A DNA stretch of 64,000 nt from an uncultured Prevotellaceae bacterium (GTDB lineage Bacteria > Bacteroidota > Bacteroidia > Bacteroidales > Bacteroidaceae): NCBI GenBank assembly GCA_902780635.1, contig CACZGH010000023.1:62001-126000 (forward strand), read 5' to 3'. Positions 21,968 through 31,865 of this stretch are shown here, piece by piece. Position 1 is the stretch's first letter, and the number at the start of each line of letters is the position of its first letter. A program made the position numbers and the translations under genes. The notes below the pieces were generated by a model, which had not been told where the DNA came from, did no database searches, and was given only the letters and a program-made list of their open reading frames with translations.

Positions 21968-24739
21968 CTATTGCACAATGTCTTTGAGCCGCATGAGATA
22001 GGTGTCGTATTGTTTCTCAAAAGGATGGAAGGGGGTAGGGATGGTCTGTGGGGCTTTGAAGAGTTCGCTCACTATTTGGGGCAGGTGGCGGCTGTCTACA
22101 CGATAGAGGTAGAAGTCTCCTTGCACCGTTCCCGTTTGTTGGGCGATCACAGGAAATGCTGTGCGTGCAAACTTGGGACCTTGTCCCGACACGGCGGCAT
22201 TGTAAGTCAGGATGATACCTTCGTCGGTCTGCTCGAAACTGACATTACCATTCTCGCAAAACAGCAGGATGCCGTCGCCGGACTCATCGGTCAGGAGGGC
22301 GGCGTCCACACCACGGCGATTGCCCTCGAAATAGAGGTCGTCTTCGTGCAGTGACCAAAATCCATATTGTCCTTCACGATAACGCCCTGGATAGGTGGGC
22401 ATCACACCATGGCCTATCCACTGCACACGGTCAATCTTACGATCGAGAAGGAACGCAATGCCCAGTTCGGAGAGAAAGGTGTCGGAGGTGTCGGGAGTGA
22501 GCGTGAAACTGACATGGGTGGCATGGCCCGCCGGCTCGGTATGGATGGAGGCTGATACGGGTCCTGTGGATGTGCCATCGGCCGGCATCCGAAGCAGGTA
22601 TTTCTCTATGCGTTTGTCGGCCACACGGAGCTTTTCACACATCGTGGCTTTACGGCCTACCCGGATATAGACACTGTCGGTGCTGAACGGTGCCCTGGTC
22701 TCTACGTCCAGACTCTCCAAGAAACGTGTGGTGAGTGCGTGGGGATGGATGGGCACAATTTGGTCGTTGATGGTTCTGCCATGGCTGTCGGTGATGGCCA
22801 GCGTGAGCAGGCAGATGCGGTTGAGGTCGGCGCTCGGAGGCAAGGGCAGCGTGTAGGTCGTCGTGCTGCGTGCGGGACAGTCTGGGGAGAATGCTCCACA
22901 GGCAAGGGTGTCGCGGTCGGCAGACAGCCACCAGTGGAATGTGACCTGGTCTTTCAGATTGATGAAGTCATAGCGGTTGCGCACGTGAAGGCAAAGGTGG
23001 TCGTCATCGGGCATAAGGATACTGTCGGTCACCGCGGCCTGGGCGTAGTTGTGACGCAACTCATAATAGTTGGGCAGCGGGGTGCGGTCGGCATAGAGCA
23101 GACCGTCGGTGCCTTTGTTGCCATACATCTCAAAACCACCATGACGGGTGGTGAAGACTCTTTCCTCATAGCCATAACGGTCTTGAAGGGGGGCGGCGAA
23201 GGGCATGCCTTGGTCTACCCATTCCCACACACTGCCACCAGCAATCCATGGCGTGCGCTCGATGATTTCCCATTGCCGGTCGTGGTCTTCAAGGGAAATG
23301 CCCAGCGTGTGGCAGTATTCTGTGAAGATGACTGGACGGTCGGCTCGTTGGTAAAAGTCGGCTATCTGTGAGGTGGTAGGGTAGTGAGGGGCGTAAATGT
23401 CGGCGACAGGCGGAAACTGATAGTCAAATTTCCTGAAATAACTGCCTACTTGTGTATAACAAATCGGGCGCGTCGGGTCTAACTCTTTCTTCACGTAGTC
23501 GCCCAGACGGATGCAGATGTCTGTCAGCGGATTCTCGTTGCCCAAGCTCCAGAGCAGCACCGAGGCATGGTCCTTGTCACGTCGGATGGTGGCCTGTGCG
23601 CGTTGCTGCAAGATGGGATAAAATGTGCTGTCGGAGAGGTTCTTGTCGCCAAAACCGAAAGGCACCTCGTCGATGACGTAGAAACCGAGCGAGTCGGCCA
23701 GTTCGTAGAAACGTGGCTCACGGGGATAGTGTGAGGTGCGAATATAGTTGACCGAAGCTTCTTTCATGAGCCGCATGTCTTTCAATGTCAAGGTGTCTCC
23801 GATCACTTTCACCGTCCGTGGGTCTGTCGAATGACTGGTCACACCGCGTAACTTGATGGGGTGTCCGTTCAGTTTCAGGATATTGCCATCGATGGTGAGT
23901 TCTCTGAAACCAAACCGATGGTCAAACGATTGAATCACTTGACCACGATGTCTCAACTGAGTGCGGAGGGTGTAGAGATAGGGGGTCTCGGCTGTCCAGA
24001 GATGGGGGCGCTCCACATGATCATGCCCCACCAACCTGCCTTGGGCATCGTAGATGTCGTGCGACACCAGGGTTTGTATGTCTGCATGGGCAATCTTCGT
24101 GTCCACCTCTACGTCACCATTGTTATGGGTGCGAATAGTGAGGTCTGACAGGTGGATCCTCGGGACGGCCATGAGGGTCACGTCTCTGAAGATACCGTTG
24201 GGTGCCCAGTCGTCATTGTAGTCGAAGTCGCTGCCTTTATATTGTGAGATGACGCGAAGGGCTAATTGTTGTGCGCCGCTTGTTTTTTTGTTCTTTGTCA
24301 GAAAGGGGGTGATGTCAAAGAGGGCTGTGTTATAACCTGAACGCCATGATCCGGCATAATGGCCGTTGACCCAAAGGTCGTAGCCATAGAGCACGCCGTC
24401 AAAACGCAGAATGATACGCTGTCCTCTCCATGACTCTGGTACGGTGAATGTGGTGCGATAATAGCCTGTCAGAGCTTGAGGACTGTCATATTTAGGTTGA
24501 CAAAACCCATAGGCTTCCCAACAGCCTGGCACGGGGATTGTGCCCCATGTGCCATCTGTCTCAGGCACGCTCATGTCATCTGCAATACCCTCAATTACTT
24601 TGAGTTGCCACTCTCCGTTCAGACTTTGCTTGAATGAGGGGTCGGTCACGGGCAGGATCTCTTGAAAGGCATCTCTGACTTGTCCGTACACAAAGAAGTG
24701 ACACAGGCACAACAGCAGCGTCAGTGCTTTTCTTCTCAT
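21968..24739 (-). CDS. exported GH2 glycosidase, beta-galactosidase-like
   Basis: The 923-residue enzyme has a signal peptide (MRRKALTLLLCLCHFFVYGQ). The order is a GH2 sugar-binding jelly roll (about 40-215), an immunoglobulin-like domain, a TIM barrel and C-terminal domains of the LacZ type. The acid/base Glu lies in LWSLGNENP near residue 402, and the nucleophile Glu in VIFTEYCHTLG near 473. GGSVWEWVDQG near 505 is LacZ-typical. beta-Galactosidase is most likely; other GH2 activities are possible. Its ATG overlaps the stop of the propeller/DUF362 gene by 4 bp, so the two are coupled. The 3' end faces the YccF/C69 gene. Confidence 0.88.
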   Translation of the reverse strand: MRRKALTLLLCLCHFFVYGQVRDAFQEILPVTDPSFKQSLNGEWQLKVIEGIADDMSVPETDGTWGTIPVPGCWEAYGFCQPKYDSPQALTGYYRTTFTVPESWRGQRIILRFDGVLYGYDLWVNGHYAGSWRSGYNTALFDITPFLTKNKKTSGAQQLALRVISQYKGSDFDYNDDWAPNGIFRDVTLMAVPRIHLSDLTIRTHNNGDVEVDTKIAHADIQTLVSHDIYDAQGRLVGHDHVERPHLWTAETPYLYTLRTQLRHRGQVIQSFDHRFGFRELTIDGNILKLNGHPIKLRGVTSHSTDPRTVKVIGDTLTLKDMRLMKEASVNYIRTSHYPREPRFYELADSLGFYVIDEVPFGFGDKNLSDSTFYPILQQRAQATIRRDKDHASVLLWSLGNENPLTDICIRLGDYVKKELDPTRPICYTQVGSYFRKFDYQFPPVADIYAPHYPTTSQIADFYQRADRPVIFTEYCHTLGISLEDHDRQWEIIERTPWIAGGSVWEWVDQGMPFAAPLQDRYGYEERVFTTRHGGFEMYGNKGTDGLLYADRTPLPNYYELRHNYAQAAVTDSILMPDDDHLCLHVRNRYDFINLKDQVTFHWWLSADRDTLACGAFSPDCPARSTTTYTLPLPPSADLNRICLLTLAITDSHGRTINDQIVPIHPHALTTRFLESLDVETRAPFSTDSVYIRVGRKATMCEKLRVADKRIEKYLLRMPADGTSTGPVSASIHTEPAGHATHVSFTLTPDTSDTFLSELGIAFLLDRKIDRVQWIGHGVMPTYPGRYREGQYGFWSLHEDDLYFEGNRRGVDAALLTDESGDGILLFCENGNVSFEQTDEGIILTYNAAVSGQGPKFARTAFPVIAQQTGTVQGDFYLYRVDSRHLPQIVSELFKAPQTIPTPFHPFEKQYDTYLMRLKDIVQ

Positions 24740-26865
24740 AGCTGTTTGTATTGAAGGTCGATTTTCGTGTATTTACGCTCTTGACCGTTGTTCCAGTGCT
24801 CCATCAGTCCTAAAGGCTGTTGAAGGGGTTGACCGTCTTGCTGATAGACCGTGCCGCTGACGGGGTGGGGGATTGTTGCTGCCTCGCGCAGGTATTCGTC
24901 GCAGTAGTTCAGACTGCCAAACTCTGGCCATTCACTGATCAGCAAGTCCATTCCCACAGCGTCGCAGGCCACTTCGTCTTGTGAGGCGATGACAGAGCAG
25001 CACCACTCGCCGTTGAACGGAGGCTTTTGCCATTTGGGGTCGGGGGCACCGTTGACATCTCTCGACCCGTAGGTGCCGTCGATGAGAAAGAGCATACATT
25101 TCTGACCCAGATGTGGGTGTGAGATGAAGTCGACGAAGGTCTTATAGCCTGGCTTGCCGTTCCGCTTGTCGGCACTGAAATGCTCATGGGCGTTTTGCCG
25201 CCACATCAAAGCGATGTCAGTGGCGCCATACCAGTTTTTAGTGGTGAGGGTCACGCCCGGGCCGGTATGGGTCTTGAGCAGGGCGCTGTTGATAAGGTAG
25301 TCGGCGTCGACGATGCATTTGGCCAGACCACGTGCCAGCTTGCCGTTGTCGGCGGAGTATTTGATTTGCTCTGGATAGTATTCGCATTTCTGTCGGCCAT
25401 CGCCGCCGATGTGGTCGATGAATGTGACGTCCGGAAACTCCCTATATACTTTGTTGTAAATGCTGTCGGTGATGGCGCGGCTGGGTTCGCAGAGAGTGAT
25501 GTCGCAAGGCGAGACACCGCCGTCGTTAACCATCGATCGCACTAAGGACAGTGTGATGAAAGGGGAGGAGTTGAGCTCTATCGTGTCGTGATGGGTGATG
25601 GCATTGTTGAGGTTGAGCTTGACAGCGATTTTCTCGCCGCGTTTATAACCTTTGTTGCCTCGGCCATGCGTCTTGTTGAAATGCTTGAAGAGGGCTTTCC
25701 ACGCTTTCTTGGCAGTAGCCTCGCCAGTCAACTGGATGACGGCTTCTCTGATCATCGCGTCGGCTTTGGCCTGGTCGTTCCAGCGGTCTTCTACCCATAG
25801 TCCGGTGCGACCGTCCCATTGAGCCACACCAGGAGAGTGAATCCATGCCACGCGTCCTGGATGGATGCCGCGGCCTATGCCTATCGGCTCATTAGGCGCT
25901 ACGAAAAGTTTGGGATAACGTGCGTGATATTCTCCGAAAAACAGTGCGTCTCGGTTGACGGCCTGGTCTAAGGGCTGGATAGTGGTCGATGGTCCCAGGT
26001 CGGGCTGTTGCCATGACCTGAGTTGCCACACCAGGTGGCCTTCAGCATCTATCTCAATGGCTTGCACTGGGGCGTTGGCGGTGTCCATTGGGGTCTTGTT
26101 CCATTCATTATACCAGTTGTTGATAAGGGTATGCCCATTTTTCAAGCGCACGGATTTCTGCGGTTGGGTCACACCGAGACTGGTCGTGTTGAACTCCCAC
26201 ACCGTCTGTCCTAAACGGTTCACTTCCTGTATCAATCCCTTGCGGCCGGTGATGAGGATGTTGCCTTTGGGCAGTTCCACAGCCGACCATGGCAACATGC
26301 CACTCCAACGGGCCACTTCTTTGCCGTAGCAGTTGTACTCACTCACGCAGCCCATCCCCATGTTGGCCACCAGCAGGGTGCCGCGAGAGGTGAGACGGGC
26401 GTTACGGAACTGTCCATGGACAGACCCTTTCTCTTGTACAGGCAGCTCAAACTCACGAACGATTTTGGTGGAGGGAATCTCCATGACGACGGCTTTGGCG
26501 GGTCGGCCGTTTTGAATAAACACAACATGGGTGCGACCAATGGGTTGGATGGTGTGTATCTCGCATCCTTCGGGGGCGGCATACTGCCAGATGGTCTCAC
26601 CTTGCTGGGTGATCTCGGCGATGCCGTATTGGTGGGCCATCATGATATGCCCATCGGTCATCAAGATGGCGTCGCTGATCTCGCCACGCCTTTGGTGGTC
26701 TTCGTATGCCCAGTCCACTTGACCGTCTTTGACGATAAACATGCGCATACGCTTACTTTGTCCGGCATAAAAGAAGTCGTGCTGATGGAGATCTCTGTTG
26801 GTCTCTTGTGCTGACAGCCCCGACGATACTATCAGCAACAGCAATAGTAAAAACATTTTTTTCAT
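24736..26865 (-). CDS. exported beta-propeller / DUF362 two-domain protein
   Basis: The 709-residue protein has a signal peptide (MKKMFLLLLLLIVSSGLSAQ). Residues about 30-320 contain repeated blades of the arylsulfotransferase/PQQ-like type: DGQVDWAYED, QGETIWQY, RLGQTVWEFN, EGHLVWQLRS, each a G-x-x-V/I-W repeat. Residues about 330-640 resemble DUF362: EKIAVKLNLNN, DYLINSALLKTHTG, LTTKNWYGA, DGTYGSRD, ASQDEVACDAVG. DUF362 proteins often carry iron-sulfur clusters, but I see no CxxCxxC motif here. The protein precedes a GH2 enzyme with a 4-bp overlap, so a role in sensing or processing a carbohydrate is possible. Function is unknown. Confidence 0.75.
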   Translation of the reverse strand: MKKMFLLLLLLIVSSGLSAQETNRDLHQHDFFYAGQSKRMRMFIVKDGQVDWAYEDHQRRGEISDAILMTDGHIMMAHQYGIAEITQQGETIWQYAAPEGCEIHTIQPIGRTHVVFIQNGRPAKAVVMEIPSTKIVREFELPVQEKGSVHGQFRNARLTSRGTLLVANMGMGCVSEYNCYGKEVARWSGMLPWSAVELPKGNILITGRKGLIQEVNRLGQTVWEFNTTSLGVTQPQKSVRLKNGHTLINNWYNEWNKTPMDTANAPVQAIEIDAEGHLVWQLRSWQQPDLGPSTTIQPLDQAVNRDALFFGEYHARYPKLFVAPNEPIGIGRGIHPGRVAWIHSPGVAQWDGRTGLWVEDRWNDQAKADAMIREAVIQLTGEATAKKAWKALFKHFNKTHGRGNKGYKRGEKIAVKLNLNNAITHHDTIELNSSPFITLSLVRSMVNDGGVSPCDITLCEPSRAITDSIYNKVYREFPDVTFIDHIGGDGRQKCEYYPEQIKYSADNGKLARGLAKCIVDADYLINSALLKTHTGPGVTLTTKNWYGATDIALMWRQNAHEHFSADKRNGKPGYKTFVDFISHPHLGQKCMLFLIDGTYGSRDVNGAPDPKWQKPPFNGEWCCSVIASQDEVACDAVGMDLLISEWPEFGSLNYCDEYLREAATIPHPVSGTVYQQDGQPLQQPLGLMEHWNNGQERKYTKIDLQYKQL

Positions 26866-26933
26866 CGTAGTTCTCTTTTGTTTTTTTTGATTGGTTTCAG
26901 TCGCGTTTGTAGATAGGTCGGGTTTATCAACGG

Positions 26934-26964
26934 CAAAGTTACAAAAAGTCGAGCGAAGAACAAA
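26934..26964 (-). promoter_or_regulatory. promoter of the propeller-DUF362/GH2 operon
   Basis: On the minus strand TTTG (26961-26964), a 19-base spacer and TAACTTTG (26934-26941) match the Bacteroidota -33/-7 consensus. The ATG at 26865 follows after a leader of about 60 bases. Confidence 0.7.
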
Positions 26965-27089
26965 ATGAATTCATTCATTTTTATACCGAGACGGAGTAAC
27001 TTCGCTGATTTAATATATTCATTCTTATTTTCTGCATTTATCCTATCAATTTCATCACTGTTTTGTTTCATTTTTTCCATAACTTTTTA

Positions 27090-27097
27090 TATATTTG
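27090..27097 (+). promoter_or_regulatory. -7 element of the 167-residue membrane-anchored protein
   Basis: TATATTTG fits the -7 consensus and lies 43 bases before the ATG at 27140. It overlaps an upstream in-frame TTG, which argues against that TTG as start. Confidence 0.5.
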
Positions 27098-27139
27098 TGG
27101 CCACCTAAACATTATCGTGTCTTACCAAATACTATTATT

Positions 27140-27643
27140 ATGATCATCGAAGTCATTATTATTTCTCTGATAGTCGCCATCATCTTGACTGTTGTGTTTT
27201 GGAAAAGAAAGGGTGGGAAAGAAGAGGTTTCTGACTATGTAGAGCCTTCTTATCACCCCAGTGGAAAACAATGGGTGTTTAATGGCATCCTCGATATAGA
27301 GAATCCACCAAAGGACCGCCAGTGTCTCGTCGACTATCCTGAGCGGATACAGTTGATGACCCGCAAAGGGTTCATGCTGTTTGAAATGCAAGTGAGTCAG
27401 GACACTCTCACCACCGATGATGTGGGAGTATATGACGTTCGGGTCATCAGGCAGCGCGACTCTTCTGTGGCGGTCGCTCACGAAGACAAAATCATCGGAC
27501 ATTTGAGAACCGCCCCCGACTGGCTCTCCCGTAAAATGGATGAGAATAAACAAGTGAGGGCCTACGCATTCATTGCATCCCGCAAGACGAAAGAGGGTAA
27601 AGACTGTTTTTATGGTGATGTCTGTATAGAAGTAATGGCTTAA
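27140..27643 (+). CDS. small membrane-anchored protein, unknown function
   Basis: The 167-residue protein begins with one hydrophobic segment (MIIEVIIISLIVAIILTVVF, residues 1-20) followed by the positive WKRKGGK, so the C-terminal domain should stay in the cytoplasm. That domain (about 40-167) is beta-rich, with WVFNGILDIE, GFMLFEMQVS and RAYAFIASRKTKEGK, and contains no motif that I recognise. It is monocistronic, with its own promoter, and convergent with the helicase gene. The inverted-repeat family reaches into its last codons. Confidence 0.65.
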   Translation: MIIEVIIISLIVAIILTVVFWKRKGGKEEVSDYVEPSYHPSGKQWVFNGILDIENPPKDRQCLVDYPERIQLMTRKGFMLFEMQVSQDTLTTDDVGVYDVRVIRQRDSSVAVAHEDKIIGHLRTAPDWLSRKMDENKQVRAYAFIASRKTKEGKDCFYGDVCIEVMA

Positions 27644-27667
27644 CTCCCTAACTCCTTAACTACTTAA
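27634..27667. repeat. right-arm fragment of the inverted-repeat element
   Basis: AATGGCTTAACTCC (27634-27647) is identical to 287-300 in copy 1, and the TTAACTCCTTAAC-type sequence continues. The fragment includes the stop codon of the preceding gene, so the element abuts or supplied the gene end. Confidence 0.5.
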
Positions 27668-27675
27668 AAAATATT

Positions 27676-29415
27676 TTATTGCGACAGTTTCTTGATGCGT
27701 CGCTTGGCCTCTTTGGCACCAGGGTACAATTCGAGGGCTTTTTTATAGTTGGCAATGGCGGCATCGATGATATGTTCTTTCTCACAGTCTTTGCCCAGCA
27801 AGACATACTCTGCCGCGAGTTTTCTGAGGAATTTCTCTTTGTTGGCCATTTCCTCTTTCAAACGCCTGTTTTCCTCATTGGCCATATTGAGGTGAGTGAG
27901 CTTGCGCCGGATGAGGCGTTTGATGGAGGGTTTCTCTATGTCATAACGGTGGTGAATGGCCTTAAAGAAAGAGTCGAGGAAACCCTCGAAATCGCCTTTG
28001 TCAAAGGCCATTACAGCGTCATGATACTCCTTGTCGGCCATCGAACTAGCCAAGGCATTCTGAATGAGCCGCTGATTGTTGTAACTGGTGGCAAACTTGA
28101 CGACTTCACGACTCACAAAGATGTCACGCATCTGGATAGGCTCCTTCAGTGTGATGCCCTCCAACGAGACACAACGGGAGAGGGCAACATATGTCTGGCC
28201 GCAGGCAAAGGCTCCTCCAGAGAAGTCGATGTTGACATGTTGGAACGTCAGTCCCTGACTTTTATGAACCGTAATGGCCCAGGCGAGTTTGATGGGAAAC
28301 TGGATAAACCGCCCTATTTCATCCTCTTCTATCTTCTGCTCTTTCTCGTTGTATGTGTAGCGCATATTACTCCAGAAGTCGCGCTCCACCTCATACTCGT
28401 CGCCTTTTTCCGTCATGACAGTCAAGATGATGTCGGTCTCGTCGGTCGTGTCAATGGCGGTGATGACTCCCAGGGTGCCATTGACCCATCGGTGGTCCAT
28501 GTCATTTTTGATAAACATCACCTGTGCCCCCACTTTGATTTCAAGAAGCAGTGAGGTGGGCAGGCTGCTCTCAGGAAACTCGCCCGTCAGTTCTCCTTTC
28601 AAAATGATTTTGTCGCCGGGCAGGTCCTGCAACCGCTGTTCGTTGATGTAGTCTACAGTGTCGCGCCGTGTGGAGAGGGTGATGGATAGTCCGTCTGTCT
28701 CTTGCTGCTCCTGTTGTCCTACCCTTTGGTTAAGGATGTTGAGGTCATTTCCATTCACTTGGTTGACCCTGATTTTGTCGAGCAGGTTGATGAAGTGACT
28801 GTCGGTCTGTCTGTAAACCTTTTTCAGTTCGATGCTCACCAGTTGCATCTCTTTGAAAACCTTGGCGTCGAAGAAAAAGAAAGAGGGATAAAAAGGCCGC
28901 AGCAGTTGACGGTCTTCTTCCTTGACTACGGGTTCAAGCTGATAGATGTCTCCAACGAAAAGCACCTGTTTGCCGCCAAACGGTTCATGATGGTTGCGGG
29001 TATAGATACGGAGCACCTTGTCCACGAAATCGATGATGTCGGCTCGTACCATGCTGATCTCGTCGATGATGATGAGGTCGACCTCGCGGATGATTTTGCG
29101 TTTGGCCCCTGTGTATTTTAGCGTGTCGCGGATGTTTTTCTCTGAAAACTTGGTGTCGGTGGGCAGAATGGGGTGGAAGGGGATTTTGAAGAAGCTGTGC
29201 AATGTGACACCACCGGCGTTGATGGCCGCGATGCCAGTAGGCGCCAGCACCACGTGCTTTTTCTTGGTGTTGGCGCAGATATATCTCAGAAAGGTGGACT
29301 TGCCCGTTCCGGCTCTGCCTGTCAGGAAAAGCGAGCGGTGAGTGTATTGGACAATCTGTAGCGCATTCTGAAACTCAGGATTGTCGGTGTCAATATGTGG
29401 TGAGTCTGTATTCAA
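27676..29415 (-). CDS. Pif1-like AAA/RecD-type helicase with TPR tail
   Basis: The 579-residue ATPase shows Walker A GRAGTGKST (33-41), APTGIAAINAGGVTLHSFF, Walker B LIIIDEISM, a GDIYQLEPV motif, a RecD-like SH3 insert region and the motif V/VI stretch AWAITVHKSQGLTF followed by ALSRC. Pif1-type helicases unwind DNA 5'-3'. The last ~80 residues form a charged coiled-coil and one TPR-like repeat (IDAAIANYKKALELYPGAKEA), an unusual addition. The start must be the TTG at 29415: an in-frame stop (the PBP1A stop) lies two codons upstream and the next ATG is beyond Walker A. It is co-transcribed with mrcA. Confidence 0.85.
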   Translation of the reverse strand: MNTDSPHIDTDNPEFQNALQIVQYTHRSLFLTGRAGTGKSTFLRYICANTKKKHVVLAPTGIAAINAGGVTLHSFFKIPFHPILPTDTKFSEKNIRDTLKYTGAKRKIIREVDLIIIDEISMVRADIIDFVDKVLRIYTRNHHEPFGGKQVLFVGDIYQLEPVVKEEDRQLLRPFYPSFFFFDAKVFKEMQLVSIELKKVYRQTDSHFINLLDKIRVNQVNGNDLNILNQRVGQQEQQETDGLSITLSTRRDTVDYINEQRLQDLPGDKIILKGELTGEFPESSLPTSLLLEIKVGAQVMFIKNDMDHRWVNGTLGVITAIDTTDETDIILTVMTEKGDEYEVERDFWSNMRYTYNEKEQKIEEDEIGRFIQFPIKLAWAITVHKSQGLTFQHVNIDFSGGAFACGQTYVALSRCVSLEGITLKEPIQMRDIFVSREVVKFATSYNNQRLIQNALASSMADKEYHDAVMAFDKGDFEGFLDSFFKAIHHRYDIEKPSIKRLIRRKLTHLNMANEENRRLKEEMANKEKFLRKLAAEYVLLGKDCEKEHIIDAAIANYKKALELYPGAKEAKRRIKKLSQ

Positions 29416-29418
29416 TTT

Positions 29419-31860
29419 TCAGAAGTCATACATGTTGTCTGGCGAGGTGGGCGGATAGGGGTTACTCTCATGAGGAGACGCCTCGGCGGGTGGTGGTGGG
29501 TCATACACGTCGAATTCGGGGATGTCCTGCTCGTCGAGGGTGTCAGTCTCGTGGGAGATGGGGACGTAGGCGGGTTTGTTGGTGCAGTTAACCAAATCGG
29601 TGTTGATGTTCTCGCCACCGGGAATCACGAAATGGGAAACATAATTGGCAAACTCGCTTTTGCTCAGAACACCGATGAGGAATCTGCCGCAGATGGGCAG
29701 TGCGGTGCGAGCACCTTGCCCTAGGGCGCCAGAGGCGAAATGGATGTTGCGATACTCTCCTCCTACCCAGGCTCCACACACCAGTTTGGGGGTGACGGCG
29801 ATGAACCATCCGTCGGAATTGTTGTTGGAGGTGCCGGTTTTACCACCGCAGTCCAGTCGGCTGAAATATGGACCGATATAGTAGTTGAGACTACGAGAGG
29901 TGCCCTCGCTGACCCCGGCCATCAACATCTGCTGCATGAGGTAGGCGGTCTTGTAGGGGATGGCGCGAATGGCGTCTTGTGGACCCTCGTAGACTACGTT
30001 GCCGTCGCTGTCCTCTATTCTTGTGACCAGCACTGGCTCATGCACCTTGCCGTCATTGGCGATGGTACAATAGGCGTTGACCATCTCAAGAAGGTTGACG
30101 TCTGATGCTCCAAGGATGGTGGAGGGGTGGGTGTCGAGCTTGCTTTTGATACCCATGTCATGCGCAGTCCTGACAATATTTTTCAGACCCATTTCCAGTC
30201 CAAGTCTTACGGCCACGGAGTTGGTGCTGCGTGCGAATGCCTGCTTGAGGGTGATGGAGTCGCCGGAGAAACGCTTGCTCGCATTGGTGGGAGTCCAGTA
30301 TTTCTGAGTGTGGCTTTTCTCGTCATAGATGGGTATGCTGACAGCCTCGTCACGGCGCTTGTCGCAGGGGGTAAGACCTTGGTTCATGGCCTCGGTGTAA
30401 ACAAACATCTTAAAGGTGGAACCGGGTTGACGCATGGCAGTCACCTTGTCATATTTCCAAATGTTATAGTCCACGTCACCCACCCATGCCAGCACGGCAC
30501 CCGTCTGAGGCTCCATGGCAATAAATCCTGTGTGCAGGAATTTCACCATATAGCGCAGGGAGTCGAGCGTACTCATCTCAGCTTCAAACATCCCCTTGTT
30601 ATAATCGAAGAGCTGTACACGGTGGGGCAGGTTGAGATAATAATTGATGGAGTCTTCATCACCGTGATAGCGCTCATGAAGATATTCGTAGACAGGCAGC
30701 TTCTGGGCGGTTTTCTCAATGAAGTCATTCATCACGTTCCCTTTTTCATCGCGCCAGGGCGGCTGGTTGCCCCAACTGGCATCAAATTTGGCCTGGGTGT
30801 CTTTCATCTGCCGATGTACCTCGTCTTCTGCCACTGTCTGCATACGGGTGTCGATGGTGGTGTAGATTTTCAGACCTGAAGTATACAGGTCATAACCTGT
30901 GTCATGACACCATTTTTCGAGACTGTGCTCCACGGCGTCCTTGAAATAGGCATATTTGTTGTTGGTGGCCGGCTCTGCAGAGAAAGATAGTTTGATGGGT
31001 TGGGAGGCGAGGCTTTGATATTCTTCCATGGTGAGATGCCCATGGTTCACCATGAGGGTCATGACCACATTGCGGCGCTTCTCACTGTTTTCAGGGTTGA
31101 GCACAGGATTATAAAAAGAGGTAGCTTTGAGCATGCCTACGAGCACAGCCGCCTGGTCGACGGTCAGCTCCTGTGGGGTGATATTAAAATAAGTCTTGCA
31201 GGCAGTCTTGATACCGAAAGAGTTGGAACCGAAGTCCACCGTGTTGGCATACATGGTCAAGATCTCTTTCTTGTCATACACCATCTCCAACTTGGTGGCG
31301 ATGATCCACTCCTTGCTTTTGATGATGAGCATACGCAGACCGGGCACTTCGCCTAGCAAACCAGTGGAGTTGTGGGTGCGCATGCGGAAGAGGTTCTTGG
31401 CCAACTGCTGGGTGATCGTTGATGCGCCTCTTGGCTTGCGACGCATGACGGCGTCTTTCATGGCACCCAGTATCCCCTTGAAGTCAATACCCTTGTGTAA
31501 GAAAAACCGCTCGTCCTCGGTATCTATGAGTGCGTCCCAGAACACGGGGTTGACATCCTCGTATTCCACAGGACTCCGGTTTTCATTGTAGTATTTCCCT
31601 ATCAGTTTTCCGTCCGCGCTGAAAATCTCCGACGCCGCGTTACGGGGTGGATTCAAAATCTCGTAAAAACCGGGCGACTTGCCAAAGAGTCCCAGGAAAT
31701 TGATGTCGACCATACCGAAATAGATAATGGTCAGGAGGATGAACGAAATCAGGCCTGAAAGCAGCTTCACATACCACTTCCTGCCCTTAAACAGGTGGAT
31801 GTACCATCTGCAGGGCTTGACGAAGAGGACGTTCCAAAGCCATTTTAAAACTTTCAGCAT
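29419..31860 (-). CDS. mrcA: penicillin-binding protein 1A, bifunctional
   Basis: The 813-residue enzyme polymerises and cross-links peptidoglycan at the outer face of the inner membrane. A membrane anchor lies at about 31-50. The GT51 domain follows with EDERFFLHKGID (115-126) and GASTITQQLAKNLF (145-158). The transpeptidase domain has the SxxK motif in GSTFKMF near residue 480, STN in RSTNSVAVRL, and KTGT in GGKTGTSNNNSDGW. The C-terminus is Pro-rich. The gap to miaA is 5 bases and to the helicase 3 bases, so these genes form one transcript. Confidence 0.93.
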   Translation of the reverse strand: MLKVLKWLWNVLFVKPCRWYIHLFKGRKWYVKLLSGLISFILLTIIYFGMVDINFLGLFGKSPGFYEILNPPRNAASEIFSADGKLIGKYYNENRSPVEYEDVNPVFWDALIDTEDERFFLHKGIDFKGILGAMKDAVMRRKPRGASTITQQLAKNLFRMRTHNSTGLLGEVPGLRMLIIKSKEWIIATKLEMVYDKKEILTMYANTVDFGSNSFGIKTACKTYFNITPQELTVDQAAVLVGMLKATSFYNPVLNPENSEKRRNVVMTLMVNHGHLTMEEYQSLASQPIKLSFSAEPATNNKYAYFKDAVEHSLEKWCHDTGYDLYTSGLKIYTTIDTRMQTVAEDEVHRQMKDTQAKFDASWGNQPPWRDEKGNVMNDFIEKTAQKLPVYEYLHERYHGDEDSINYYLNLPHRVQLFDYNKGMFEAEMSTLDSLRYMVKFLHTGFIAMEPQTGAVLAWVGDVDYNIWKYDKVTAMRQPGSTFKMFVYTEAMNQGLTPCDKRRDEAVSIPIYDEKSHTQKYWTPTNASKRFSGDSITLKQAFARSTNSVAVRLGLEMGLKNIVRTAHDMGIKSKLDTHPSTILGASDVNLLEMVNAYCTIANDGKVHEPVLVTRIEDSDGNVVYEGPQDAIRAIPYKTAYLMQQMLMAGVSEGTSRSLNYYIGPYFSRLDCGGKTGTSNNNSDGWFIAVTPKLVCGAWVGGEYRNIHFASGALGQGARTALPICGRFLIGVLSKSEFANYVSHFVIPGGENINTDLVNCTNKPAYVPISHETDTLDEQDIPEFDVYDPPPPAEASPHESNPYPPTSPDNMYDF

Positions 31861-31865
31861 GATTT

